From: Clostridia bacterium
GTDB taxonomy: Bacteria; Bacillota; DSM-521; Neomoorellales; SLTJ01
Length of the DNA stretch: 7,723 nucleotides
Reading direction: 5' to 3'
Assembly: GCA_014360105.1 (NCBI GenBank)
Contig: JACIYD010000063.1
Coordinates: 1-7,723, forward strand
Shown: piece by piece, positions 1-6,021 of the stretch
How the letters are laid out: the number at the start of each line of letters is the position of its first letter
How positions within the stretch are numbered: the first letter of the stretch is position 1
The notes under the pieces: model-generated
The model's input: the letters and a program-made list of their open reading frames with translations, nothing else
What the model was told of the DNA's origin: nothing
The model's database searches: none
Program-made: the position numbers and the translations under genes

Positions 1-141
1 TCCTTGGGAGAGGAGAAACCGGATGAAGAGCTCATGGGGGAGGGTTATTTGGTAATAACCTCTAAGCTCTTCGGCAGTAGTATTATGTACCACTTCCGGG
101 GAAGATTATACGCCACAGGGCAAAAATTTTTTGGTGGGTAG
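1..141 (+). other. Unresolved left edge: possible 3' end of an upstream gene, or intergenic
   Basis: Frame 1 is open from the window edge to a TAG at 139-141 (46 codons), so it could be the C-terminus of a gene starting outside the window. I do not recognise the peptide. Its last 30 or so codons use A/T-ending codons (tct, agt, att, aga, tta, aca, aaa, ttt), unlike the strongly GC-ending codons of every gene to the right, which argues for non-coding DNA. The other two frames close early, at a TGA at 24-26 and a TAA at 53-55, and either could instead be the true end of the upstream gene. I saw no convincing sigma-A promoter ahead of rsmD here. Confidence 0.25.
43..60. repeat. Perfect 7-bp inverted repeat (hairpin) with 4-nt loop
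   Basis: GGTTATT (43-49) and AATAACC (54-60) are exact reverse complements around the loop TGGT. The stem is AT-rich and no run of T follows on the + strand, so it is not a textbook intrinsic terminator. It lies just after one possible stop of the upstream gene and about 90 bases before rsmD. It could be a weak terminator, an operator or chance. Confidence 0.4.
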
Positions 142-147
142 AGCGGT

Positions 148-726
148 TTGCGCATTATCGGCGGAAGAGCCAAAGGCCTTTTCATTAAGGGGCCGCCCGG
201 GCAACACACCAGGCCTACGCTGGCGCGGGTGCGGCAGTCGATCTTCGACATCCTGGGCGCCGGCGTAGTCGGGGCTTCTTTTCTCGATCTCTTTGCGGGC
301 AGCGGGAGCATCGGCCTGGAGGCCTTAAGTCGTGGGGCTGCCAGAGTGCTCTTTGTCGAGGGCAAGCCGGCCAATTGTGCCCTGATCAGGGCCAACATCC
401 GGCGGACCGCGCTTGTGGAGGGGGCAACCGTTTGGTGCCTTGATGTGTTGCGTGCCCTGCGGCGCCTGGCGGCGCAGCAGGAGCAATTTACCATAGTTTT
501 TGCCGATCCGCCTTACGGGGAAGGATGGTTGGCCCGGGTGGGAGAAGCGGTGGCCGAGGGAAGAATCTTGGCCGAAGACGGCCGTTTCCTGGCGCAAGTG
601 GCGGGAAAAGAAGAGGCGGTGGCCACCTTTGGCGCTTTGCACCTTACCCGGGAATACCGTTACGGCGACACGAAAGTACTCGTTTACCGCTGGACGCTAG
701 GGGGTGTGTCAGGTCTTGGGCACTGA
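148..726 (+). CDS. rsmD: 16S rRNA (guanine(966)-N(2))-methyltransferase RsmD
   Basis: RsmD transfers a methyl group from S-adenosylmethionine to N2 of G966 of 16S rRNA in the small ribosomal subunit. The 192-residue protein has the usual family length. It begins with the typical RsmD opening MRIIGGRAKG, then TRPT (21-24) and a conserved R-x-S-x-F-D stretch (about 29-34). The SAM-binding motif I is DLFAGSGSIGLEAL (47-60), and the catalytic motif IV of N-methyltransferases is FADPPYG (118-124). A late GDT (173-175) is also usual in the family. The start is a TTG, chosen because the family's N-terminus begins exactly there; the upstream Shine-Dalgarno sequence is weak. In Bacillus this gene is ylbH and is followed by coaD; here a coiled-coil gene follows after 34 bases. 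Confidence 0.95.
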   Translation: MRIIGGRAKGLFIKGPPGQHTRPTLARVRQSIFDILGAGVVGASFLDLFAGSGSIGLEALSRGAARVLFVEGKPANCALIRANIRRTALVEGATVWCLDVLRALRRLAAQQEQFTIVFADPPYGEGWLARVGEAVAEGRILAEDGRFLAQVAGKEEAVATFGALHLTREYRYGDTKVLVYRWTLGGVSGLGH

Positions 727-760
727 GTTACGGGGTGCGGAGAGGGAAAGCAGCGGTGTT

Positions 761-1210
761 TTGCAAATGGTGGACCGCCTGGAAGAACTGGTCGAGAACG
801 CCACGCGGATTCCCCTGACGGGCAAAGTAATGGTGGAAGCGCGGACATTCCTCGATCTCTTAGACCAGTTGCGCGGCATGCTTCCCGCGGAAATCGGCGA
901 AGCACGGCGCCTGGCCCGTGAGCGGGAGAAGATCCTGGCAGAGGCCGGGCGGCGGGCGGAAGAAATTAGGGAAGCGGCGCGGCAGGAAGCAGAGCGTTAC
1001 CTCCAGGAAACGGAGATCTTTAAACAGGCGAGCGCGCGGGCGCAAGAGCTGCTGCGTAAGGCGGAGACGGCGGCACAGGAAATCCACCATGGCGCCGAGA
1101 GCTACGCAGACGAGCTCTTGGGCCGACTGGAGCTGACCTTGGAAAAGGCGCTGGCGGGCGTCAAGCAGGGGCGGCAGGAACTTAAGGCACGCCGCGCCAG
1201 AACGGCCTGA
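761..1210 (+). CDS. Small coiled-coil protein of unknown function (clostridial 'ATPase'-like / DivIVA-like helical protein)
   Basis: This 149-residue protein is predicted to be almost entirely helical and highly charged. An N-terminal segment (residues 3-45, with RIPLTGKVMVE at 16-26 and LLDQLRGMLPAEI at 33-45) precedes a long heptad-like coiled coil rich in Ala, Glu and Arg (about 46-110). It ends in GAESYADELLGRLE (111-124) and a basic tail. There is no signal peptide, membrane segment or nucleotide-binding loop. From memory, similar proteins occur next to rsmD/coaD in Peptococcaceae-type clostridia, often loosely labelled ATPase, though no ATPase motif is visible; the resemblance to DivIVA or V/F-ATPase stalk subunits is probably only coiled-coil bias. 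The TTG at 761 is preferred because the conserved-looking sequence begins there, with AGAGGG at 741-746 upstream. A GTG at 704 in the same frame would overlap rsmD by 23 bases, and an ATG lies at 767. Function is unknown. Confidence 0.75.
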   Translation: MQMVDRLEELVENATRIPLTGKVMVEARTFLDLLDQLRGMLPAEIGEARRLAREREKILAEAGRRAEEIREAARQEAERYLQETEIFKQASARAQELLRKAETAAQEIHHGAESYADELLGRLELTLEKALAGVKQGRQELKARRARTA

Positions 1211-2354
1211 GAAAGATCCGGGAGGTCAAAGCGGCGGCAAACACCAGGGCGAGGCTTAGGCCCAGCAGGCGACAGCTTTGGGCGAAGATTACCGGCCACG
1301 GCAATGGCGGAAGGGGTGTGCTGGGCAGAAAGGCGGGCAGACTGGCGGGCAGAAAAAGGGGGAGGTAGAGCGCCGCCAGTAAGGCCTGGGCAAGCCGGCT
1401 GATCAGGTAGGGCGCCAGGCGCAGGTCGGTGCCGGCAAGAACGCCGGCCACCTGGCCGTGGACGGACAGGCCGGACCAGCCCAGGATAAGGCTGGCCACG
1501 GTGAGGCGGTCTAGCAGGGGGGCCGCGGTCTGGCAGGCCTGTTGGGTGCCCAGGGTCATCTCTACCAGGCCGGCGGCCAGGGCCGGGCCCAGGGAAGGGG
1601 CGAGGGAAAAGCAGCCCAGGAAGAAGCCGAGGCAGCGCGCCAGCGGCGGCAGCAAACGCAAATCCTTGAGAAGTGCCAGCAAAACCGCGGCCATCACCAG
1701 GTAACCGCCTACGAGGAGCAGCGTACGGCAAGAATGCCAAAGGGCATCCTGGAAGAGACTACCCCACGGGTGGTTTTCTTCTTCTTGGATGCGGGGGAGG
1801 GCGGTGAACACCGGCCGCCCGCGCCCCGGGAAGGCCGTGGCCGGGCGGCGACCGTACCAGCGCCAGAGCAGCCCCAGAGTGAGGTTTGCCAGATAGTGGG
1901 CACTGGCCAGGGTGGGGCCGAGGGCGGGATTGCCCAGCATGCCTACTGGCACCGCCCCGAGCAGGAAAAGCGGGCTGGCGTTATGGGTAAAGCAGAGGAG
2001 CTTTTCCCCTTCTTCGCGGCTCAAGAGGCCGCGGCGGCGCAGTTCGGCCACCAGGCTGGCCACCAAAGGCGGACCGGAACTGTAACCCAGGGCGATTACC
2101 AGGCCCGTTGCGCCGGGTAGACAAAAAAGAGGACGAGTGAGGGGTTCGAGAAAGGCTGCCAGGAACTGGAAGACGCCCAGGCGGAGAAGGAGCTGAGAGA
2201 CGAGGAAGAAGGGCAAGAGCGCCGGAACGACCACCTGCCACCAGATGGCCAGAGCATTAGCGGCGGCCTCAAAAGTGGCCTGGGGATGGGTGAGAATGAG
2301 GACGGCAAAGACGAGAACCGCCATGCCGGTCCGGCTTGGCCGGGGCGAGACCAT
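1182..2354 (-). CDS. ylbJ: Sporulation integral membrane protein YlbJ (nucleoside-recognition/Gate domain family)
   Basis: This is a 390-residue polytopic membrane protein, close to the roughly 400 residues of Bacillus YlbJ. Hydrophobic segments lie at about 11-28, 34-58, 80-104, 126-165, 210-232, 240-262, 284-310, 322-345 and 355-380. Family hallmarks include NALAIWWQVVVPALLPFFLVS (33-53), GYSSGPPLVASL (90-101), FTHNASPLFLLGAVPVGM (122-139) and LGWSGLSVHGQV (291-302), the paired half-repeats of a Gate-type fold. In B. subtilis ylbJ belongs to the mother-cell sigma-E regulon and contributes to spore formation; any transported substrate is unknown. The ATG start is supported by a strong Shine-Dalgarno (GGGGAGGG on the - strand, 2362-2369) about 7 bases upstream. 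The gene points leftward, diverges from the DUF177-rpmF unit and overlaps the end of the coiled-coil gene by 29 bases. Confidence 0.93.
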   Translation of the reverse strand: MVSPRPSRTGMAVLVFAVLILTHPQATFEAAANALAIWWQVVVPALLPFFLVSQLLLRLGVFQFLAAFLEPLTRPLFCLPGATGLVIALGYSSGPPLVASLVAELRRRGLLSREEGEKLLCFTHNASPLFLLGAVPVGMLGNPALGPTLASAHYLANLTLGLLWRWYGRRPATAFPGRGRPVFTALPRIQEEENHPWGSLFQDALWHSCRTLLLVGGYLVMAAVLLALLKDLRLLPPLARCLGFFLGCFSLAPSLGPALAAGLVEMTLGTQQACQTAAPLLDRLTVASLILGWSGLSVHGQVAGVLAGTDLRLAPYLISRLAQALLAALYLPLFLPASLPAFLPSTPLPPLPWPVIFAQSCRLLGLSLALVFAAALTSRIFLRPFWRGVP

Positions 2355-2361
2355 CGCTTCT

Positions 2362-2369
2362 CCCTCCCC
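2362..2369 (-). promoter_or_regulatory. Shine-Dalgarno of ylbJ
   Basis: On the - strand this reads GGGGAGGG, ending 7 bases before the ATG at 2354-2352. It fixes the ylbJ start. Confidence 0.75.
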
Positions 2370-2375
2370 GGTGCC

Positions 2376-2383
2376 TATTTATG
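2376..2383 (-). promoter_or_regulatory. Possible sigma-E-like -10 element for ylbJ
   Basis: On the - strand the sequence is CATAAATA, a partial match to the sigma-E -10 consensus (CATAcaaT). It sits 21 bases upstream of the ylbJ ATG. About 14 bases further upstream is only a weak AT-containing -35 candidate. The call rests mainly on ylbJ being a sigma-E gene in B. subtilis. Confidence 0.25.
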
Positions 2384-2388
2384 CTTGC

Positions 2389-2418
2389 TTGACAGGAATT
2401 AGAAGCGTTGGCTATAAT
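2389..2418 (+). promoter_or_regulatory. Perfect-consensus sigma-A promoter driving the DUF177-rpmF unit
   Basis: The -35 hexamer TTGACA (2389-2394) and the -10 hexamer TATAAT (2413-2418) both match the vegetative consensus exactly, with an 18-bp spacer. The predicted start of transcription is near 2425, giving a leader of about 20 nt before the ATG at 2447. A GGGGG ribosome-binding stretch lies at 2435-2439. A strong housekeeping promoter suits a gene pair that makes ribosomal protein L32. Confidence 0.88.
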
Positions 2419-2446
2419 AACGCCGGCCCTGAACGGGGGTTAAAGC

Positions 2447-2989
2447 ATGCGCATCCATGTGGCCGAACTGCGGCGCCACCCCGGGCAAAGTGAAAGCTTT
2501 TCCTTTCAGCAGGAACTGGCGCCCCTTACCCTGGCCGGGGAGACGATTACCTTTATCGAGCCCGTACGTGTGTCGGGCAAGGTAACCAGCGGCCGCGCCG
2601 TGCTGAGCGTCGTGGGGCGGGTCGAGGCAAGGGTGCGCCGGGAGTGCAGCCGGTGTTTGGCGCCTTTTGCCGAAAAGGTAGTCGCCCCGCTGGAAGAGGA
2701 GTTTGTCCCTTCCTCGCAGGCCGCACTGCTGGACGAGAAGGCAAAGGAACAGGCGCGCCTTTTCGCGGGTGAGGAGATTGATCTGAAAGAGGCCGTCACG
2801 GAAGCGCTGGTCCTGGCGCTGCCGATGAAGGCGCTCTGCCGGCCCGACTGCCCCGGTCTCTGTCCCTATTGCGGGCGAGAACTCAAGGAAGGTCCGTGCG
2901 CCTGCGCCGTTGAACCAAAGGATGAGCGCCTGGCCGCTTTAAAGGATTTATGGGCGGCACGGCCGGAGGCGCGACAAGAAGAAGACTAA
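2447..2989 (+). CDS. YceD/DUF177 family protein (23S rRNA accumulation protein, YlbN-like)
   Basis: The 180-residue protein belongs to the DUF177/YceD family, which is almost always encoded just before rpmF. E. coli YceD and plant relatives are linked to 23S rRNA processing or accumulation; the Bacillus counterpart is YlbN. The N-terminal half is beta-rich, and a CSRC pair (Cys67, Cys70) follows the strand VGRVEARVRRE. An acidic linker (about 81-113) leads to the conserved C-terminal motif LCRPDCPGLCPYCG (130-143) with Cys131, 135, 139 and 142, and two more cysteines at 151 and 153. The cysteine pattern suggests metal binding in this Gram-positive branch; that is inference. The start ATG has a G-rich ribosome-binding site and follows a strong promoter. 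rpmF begins 23 bases downstream, so the two are probably co-transcribed. Confidence 0.92.
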   Translation: MRIHVAELRRHPGQSESFSFQQELAPLTLAGETITFIEPVRVSGKVTSGRAVLSVVGRVEARVRRECSRCLAPFAEKVVAPLEEEFVPSSQAALLDEKAKEQARLFAGEEIDLKEAVTEALVLALPMKALCRPDCPGLCPYCGRELKEGPCACAVEPKDERLAALKDLWAARPEARQEED

Positions 2990-3012
2990 GCGATCGGCGG
3001 GAGGCAAGCAAA

Positions 3013-3195
3013 GTGGGGGTACCGAAAAGAAGAGTTTCTAAAGCGCGGAAGAACCAGCGGCGGTCCATCTGGGCCCGGGTGCAAACGCCCGGCCTTGTTG
3101 CCTGTCCCCAGTGCCACGAACCAAAACGGCCGCACCACGTCTGTCCGCACTGCGGCTACTATCGGGGGCGCGAGGTCGTGGCCAAGGAGGAATAG
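3013..3195 (+). CDS. rpmF: Large ribosomal subunit protein bL32
   Basis: This 60-residue basic protein is ribosomal protein L32 of the 50S subunit. It opens with the family signature MGVPKRRVSKARKNQRRS and carries four zinc-ligand cysteines as CPQC (31-34) and CPHC (44-47). It is therefore the zinc-binding (C+) form rather than the cysteine-free form that some bacteria express under zinc limitation. The GTG start at 3013 is chosen because VPKRR must follow directly; a good Shine-Dalgarno, GGGAGG at 2999-3004, lies 8 bases upstream. A longer in-frame ATG at 2950 inside the DUF177 gene is not needed. The gene is complete and lies 23 bases after the DUF177 gene. Confidence 0.96.
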   Translation: MGVPKRRVSKARKNQRRSIWARVQTPGLVACPQCHEPKRPHHVCPHCGYYRGREVVAKEE

Positions 3196-3227
3196 GAAGA
3201 ACCCGGCAAAGCGGCGTCGTTTGGGGG

Positions 3228-3252
3228 GTGCCGGCACGGTATCCCTCTTTTT
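3228..3252 (+). other. Palindrome plus T-run after rpmF; poor terminator candidate
   Basis: GTGCCGGCAC (3228-3237) is a perfect 10-bp palindrome, and five T residues lie at 3248-3252. The palindrome cannot fold into a long stem on its own, and an alternative CCGGCA/TGCCGG pairing (around 3203-3234) has a 20-nt loop and ends 13 bases before the T-run. Some read-through from rpmF into fapR therefore seems likely. Termination here is possible but not well supported. Confidence 0.2.
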
Positions 3253-3319
3253 ATTTCACCTCACGCCAACGAGGGGCCAAAGACCGCAGGACGCAAACGG
3301 GGGATAACGCAGTTCCGGC

Positions 3320-3349
3320 TTGCATGGTCCTCAACCGGTATAATATACT
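3320..3349 (+). promoter_or_regulatory. Probable promoter of the fapR-plsX-fab operon
   Basis: There is an AT-rich -10 region reading TATAATATACT at 3339-3349. The hexamer TATACT (3344-3349) lies 18 bp after TTGCAT (3320-3325), a weak -35. The overlapping perfect TATAAT (3339-3344) has only 13 bp to that -35 and no better partner at 16-18 bp. The region sits about 40 bases before the fapR start, where the fatty-acid operon promoter is expected. Confidence 0.5.
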
Positions 3350-3370
3350 ACTGTTGCCTAGTGTTAACAG
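3346..3370. promoter_or_regulatory. Candidate FapR operator (imperfect inverted repeat)
   Basis: Between the -10 region and the fapR ribosome-binding site lies an imperfect dyad: TACTACTGTT (3346-3355) facing AGTGTTA (3360-3366), with ACT/AGT and TA/TA half-site matches. An overlapping CTGTT (3351-3355) / AACAG (3366-3370) inverted repeat is also present. In Bacillus and relatives FapR binds a dyad built on TTAGTAC half-sites that overlaps the transcription start of its own operon. Position and partial symmetry fit, but the match to the Bacillus half-site is poor. Confidence 0.3.
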
Positions 3371-3383
3371 GAGGTCATAGGAA

Positions 3384-3989
3384 ATGGCCTTGTCCGGGCG
3401 TGGCGACCGGCGGCTGGAACGCCAGCAGCGCCTGGGAGCCGTGCTCCAGGAGAATCCCTTTGCGACGGACGAGGAGCTCGCCCGGCTTTTCGGCGTGAGC
3501 GTGCAGACCGTACGTCTTGACCGGCTTGCCCTGGGTATTCCGGAATTAAGGGAGCGGGTGCGCGCGGTGGCGCGCCAGGCGTACGGACAGGTGCGCTCGC
3601 TTTCCGAAACCGAACTCATCGGCGAACTCGTCCATTTAGAATTAGGCAAGACGGCCATTTCGGTGATGGAAATCACCCCGGCGATGGTGCTCGAGAGAAG
3701 CAAGATTGCGCGCGGCCATTACCTTTTTGCTCAGGCCAATTCGCTGGCGGTGGCCGTCATCGATGCCGCCCTGGTCCTCACGGGCAGCGCTCGCGTACGT
3801 TATCGCCGGCCGGTGTACGTGGGGGAAAAGGTAATCGCCAAAGCCGTGGTAAAGGTCGTCCGGGGCCCGACGGTGCTGGTGTCGGTTTATTCCCAGGTGA
3901 AAGGGGAAACGGTTTTCAAGGGCCAGTTCGTGGTGGTGGCGGTCAAGAGTGAAGAGGTCGGGGAGGGCAGGCCATGCGCATCGCGGTAG
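3384..3989 (+). CDS. fapR: Fatty acid and phospholipid biosynthesis regulator FapR
   Basis: FapR represses fatty-acid and phospholipid genes and is released from DNA by malonyl-CoA, the product of acetyl-CoA carboxylase. The 201-residue protein has the two expected parts. A DeoR-like helix-turn-helix (about 27-50) contains TDEELARLFGVSVQTVRLDRL, one of the most conserved FapR stretches, followed by IPELRERV (52-59). A hotdog-fold effector domain (about 75-188) contains IARGHYLFAQANSLAVAVID (108-127); Arg110 and Asn119 align with Bacillus residues in the malonyl-CoA pocket. The start ATG has an ideal AGGAGG (3369-3374) nine bases upstream. The last 16 bases overlap plsX, indicating translational coupling. 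As the first gene of the operon it is expected to regulate itself, together with plsX, fabH, fabK and fabD. Confidence 0.97.
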   Translation: MALSGRGDRRLERQQRLGAVLQENPFATDEELARLFGVSVQTVRLDRLALGIPELRERVRAVARQAYGQVRSLSETELIGELVHLELGKTAISVMEITPAMVLERSKIARGHYLFAQANSLAVAVIDAALVLTGSARVRYRRPVYVGEKVIAKAVVKVVRGPTVLVSVYSQVKGETVFKGQFVVVAVKSEEVGEGRPCASR

Positions 3990-4966
3990 ATGCCATGGGA
4001 GGTGACCACGCGCCGGCCGAGATCATCCGCGGGGCGGTAGCCGCCGCAAGAGATCACCGCGGCGAGGTTATTCTCGTCGGCCGCGAAGAGGTCATTGCCG
4101 AGGAATTGAAGAAAATTGGCTGCCGCGTAAAAAACATCAGGATCGTCCACGCGCCGGAATACATTGCCATGGACGACCAGCCGGCAATGGCACTGCGCCG
4201 CAAGAAGGGATCGTCCATCGGGGTGGCCACCCAGCTGGTCAAGGCAGGCGAGGCCGACGGTCTGGTCTCGGCGGGCAACACGGGGGCACAAATGGCCGCC
4301 GCCCTCTTAACGCTGGGTCGCATTGAGGGCATTATGCGGCCGGCAATCGCCACGATTGTCCCCACCATTGTCGGCGGCAGGTTGCTGCTTGACGTGGGGG
4401 CAAACGTCGATTGCCGGCCGCAGCACTTGCTGCAGTTCGCCCAAATGGGGGCCATTTACGCCGAAAAGGTGCTCGGGCTCTCCCGACCCCGGGTCGGCCT
4501 CTTAAACATCGGCACCGAACGAAACAAGGGAAACGAGCTGACCCTGGCCGCCTGGGACCTCCTGGCCGCCTCCGGGCTCAATTTCATCGGTAACGTGGAG
4601 CCGCGGGACATTCCCCTGGGCGCCGCCGATGTGGTCGTCTGCGACGGCTTCGTGGGCAACGCCATCCTGAAGTTCGGCGAGGGTCTGGCCGCAGCTCTGC
4701 TGGCGATGCTCCGCCACGAGCTGGTCAATCGCCCCGTGGCCCGGGCGGGGGCGGCTCTGGCCCTGCCGGCGCTCCGTTCTCTCTGGCGGCGCCTGGATTA
4801 TGCCGAGTACGGCGGAGCGCCGCTCCTCGGCGTGAAAGGCGTGAGCCTTGTCTGCCACGGCAGCTCCAAGGCGAGGGCGATTGAAAGTGCGGTCCGGGTA
4901 GCGCGGCATTGCGTGGCCAGCAATTTCGTCGCCGCTCTGAGCAAGGCCTTCGACCAAGTCGGTTAG
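3974..4966 (+). CDS. plsX: Phosphate acyltransferase PlsX (acyl-ACP:phosphate acyltransferase)
   Basis: PlsX converts acyl-ACP and phosphate to acyl-phosphate, the donor used by PlsY to acylate glycerol-3-phosphate; it is a peripheral membrane enzyme linking fatty-acid and phospholipid synthesis. The 330-residue length is typical. Signature motifs appear in order: DAMGGD (6-11), SAGNTGA (99-105), LLDVGAN (138-144), NIGTERNKGNE (178-188), CDGFVGN (223-229), YGGAPLLGVKG (279-289) and HGSS (295-298). The start overlaps the end of fapR, with GGGGAGGG as Shine-Dalgarno at about 3959-3966. fabH follows 12 bases after the stop. The gene looks complete and unremarkable. Confidence 0.98.
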   Translation: MRIAVDAMGGDHAPAEIIRGAVAAARDHRGEVILVGREEVIAEELKKIGCRVKNIRIVHAPEYIAMDDQPAMALRRKKGSSIGVATQLVKAGEADGLVSAGNTGAQMAAALLTLGRIEGIMRPAIATIVPTIVGGRLLLDVGANVDCRPQHLLQFAQMGAIYAEKVLGLSRPRVGLLNIGTERNKGNELTLAAWDLLAASGLNFIGNVEPRDIPLGAADVVVCDGFVGNAILKFGEGLAAALLAMLRHELVNRPVARAGAALALPALRSLWRRLDYAEYGGAPLLGVKGVSLVCHGSSKARAIESAVRVARHCVASNFVAALSKAFDQVG

Positions 4967-4978
4967 GGGGGAAGCGCT

Positions 4979-5992
4979 TTGGGCGCGGCCGGGATCATCG
5001 GTACGGGATCGTACCTGCCGGAAGAGGTCGTTACCAACGAGGATCTAACGCAGATCGTGGATACCAGCGATGCCTGGATCCGGGAGCGCACCGGAATCAG
5101 GGAGCGGCGCCGTGCCAGCGCCTTGCAGGCCACCTCTGATCTCTGCCTGGAAGCGGCGCGTCAGGCCCTGGATGACGCCGGGGTGCGGGCGGCAGAACTG
5201 GATCTCATCATCGTCGCCACGGTCACGCCCGACATGGCTTTTCCCGCCACCGGCTGCCTGGTTCAAGACCGGTTGGGGGCAAGGAAGGCCTGGGCCTTTG
5301 ACCTGGAGGCCGGCTGTTCCGGCTTTCTGTACGGACTGGTCCTGGGAGGCCAATTGATCGGCGGCGGCTTTGCGCGCTACGTCCTGCTTATCGGCGCCGA
5401 GACTTTCAGCCGCATCGTCAACTGGAGCGACCGCAATACCTGCGTACTTTTTGGTGATGGGGCCGGCGCGGTTGTCTTGGGACCGGTGCCGGAGGGTTAC
5501 GGCATCCTCGCCGCCAAGATGGCGGCCGACGGCAGCGGAGGCAAGTGGCTTTTTCAGCCGGCGGGGGGCTCGCGCCTGCCAGCCTCGGAAGCTACGGTCC
5601 AGCAGCGGCTCCATACCATTCACATGCAGGGACGGGAGGTCTTCCGCTTTGCCGTCCGGTATATGGAGGAAGTCTCTCTGGCCAGTCTGCAGCAATGCGG
5701 CCTTGCCCCCGCCGATATCGACCTTTTTGTGCCCCACCAGGCAAATCTGCGGATCATCGACGCCGCGCGCAGGCGGCTGGGTCTGCCGGAGGAGAAAGTG
5801 GCGATTAATCTGGACCGTTACGGGAACATGTCGAGCGCCTCAATCCCGGTAGCGCTGGACGAGGCCAGTCGTACCGGGCAGCTCAAGGCGGGAGACCGCG
5901 TCCTCCTGGCGGCTTTTGGCGCCGGTTTTACCTGGGGGGCGGCCGTGGTGCGCTGGAGCAAGGACGCCGGCCGTACTGGCGCAAGGTTATGA
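4979..5992 (+). CDS. fabH: Beta-ketoacyl-ACP synthase III (FabH)
   Basis: FabH starts type II fatty-acid synthesis by condensing an acyl-CoA primer with malonyl-ACP to form a beta-ketoacyl-ACP. The 337-residue protein carries the full Cys-His-Asn triad: Cys113 in LEAGCSGFLYGL, His253 in VPHQANLRII and Asn283 in RYGNMSSASIP. The N-terminal family segment DTSDAWIRERTGIRERR (28-44) and GDGAGAVVLGP (159-169) are also present. Primer preference (acetyl versus branched) cannot be read safely from sequence alone. The TTG start is supported by a G-rich ribosome-binding site (4966-4973) and by family alignment at GIIGTGSYLPE. The stop lies within a few tens of bases of the fabK start. Confidence 0.98.
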   Translation: MGAAGIIGTGSYLPEEVVTNEDLTQIVDTSDAWIRERTGIRERRRASALQATSDLCLEAARQALDDAGVRAAELDLIIVATVTPDMAFPATGCLVQDRLGARKAWAFDLEAGCSGFLYGLVLGGQLIGGGFARYVLLIGAETFSRIVNWSDRNTCVLFGDGAGAVVLGPVPEGYGILAAKMAADGSGGKWLFQPAGGSRLPASEATVQQRLHTIHMQGREVFRFAVRYMEEVSLASLQQCGLAPADIDLFVPHQANLRIIDAARRRLGLPEEKVAINLDRYGNMSSASIPVALDEASRTGQLKAGDRVLLAAFGAGFTWGAAVVRWSKDAGRTGARL

Positions 5993-6021
5993 GCTTAGGA
6001 AGTAGGCGGTGGGTATTAACC

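Noticed and set aside
1102..1740. A 212-codon - strand frame overlapping ylbJ in another phase
   Set aside because: It is Pro/Arg/Gly-rich without motifs and is a frame-shifted shadow of ylbJ, whose own frame has clear membrane and family motifs.
2950..3012. Longer rpmF start at an internal ATG
   Set aside because: It would add 21 residues inside the DUF177 gene ahead of the universal L32 N-terminus; the GTG at 3013 has the proper Shine-Dalgarno.
3228..3252. Intrinsic terminator after rpmF
   Set aside because: The palindrome GTGCCGGCAC cannot form a stable long stem with a proper loop, and the T-run is separated from it by 10 bases. It is kept only as a low-confidence note.
5045..5737. A 230-codon - strand frame opposite fabH
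   Set aside because: It is antisense to the intact fabH with its full catalytic triad and has no motif of its own.
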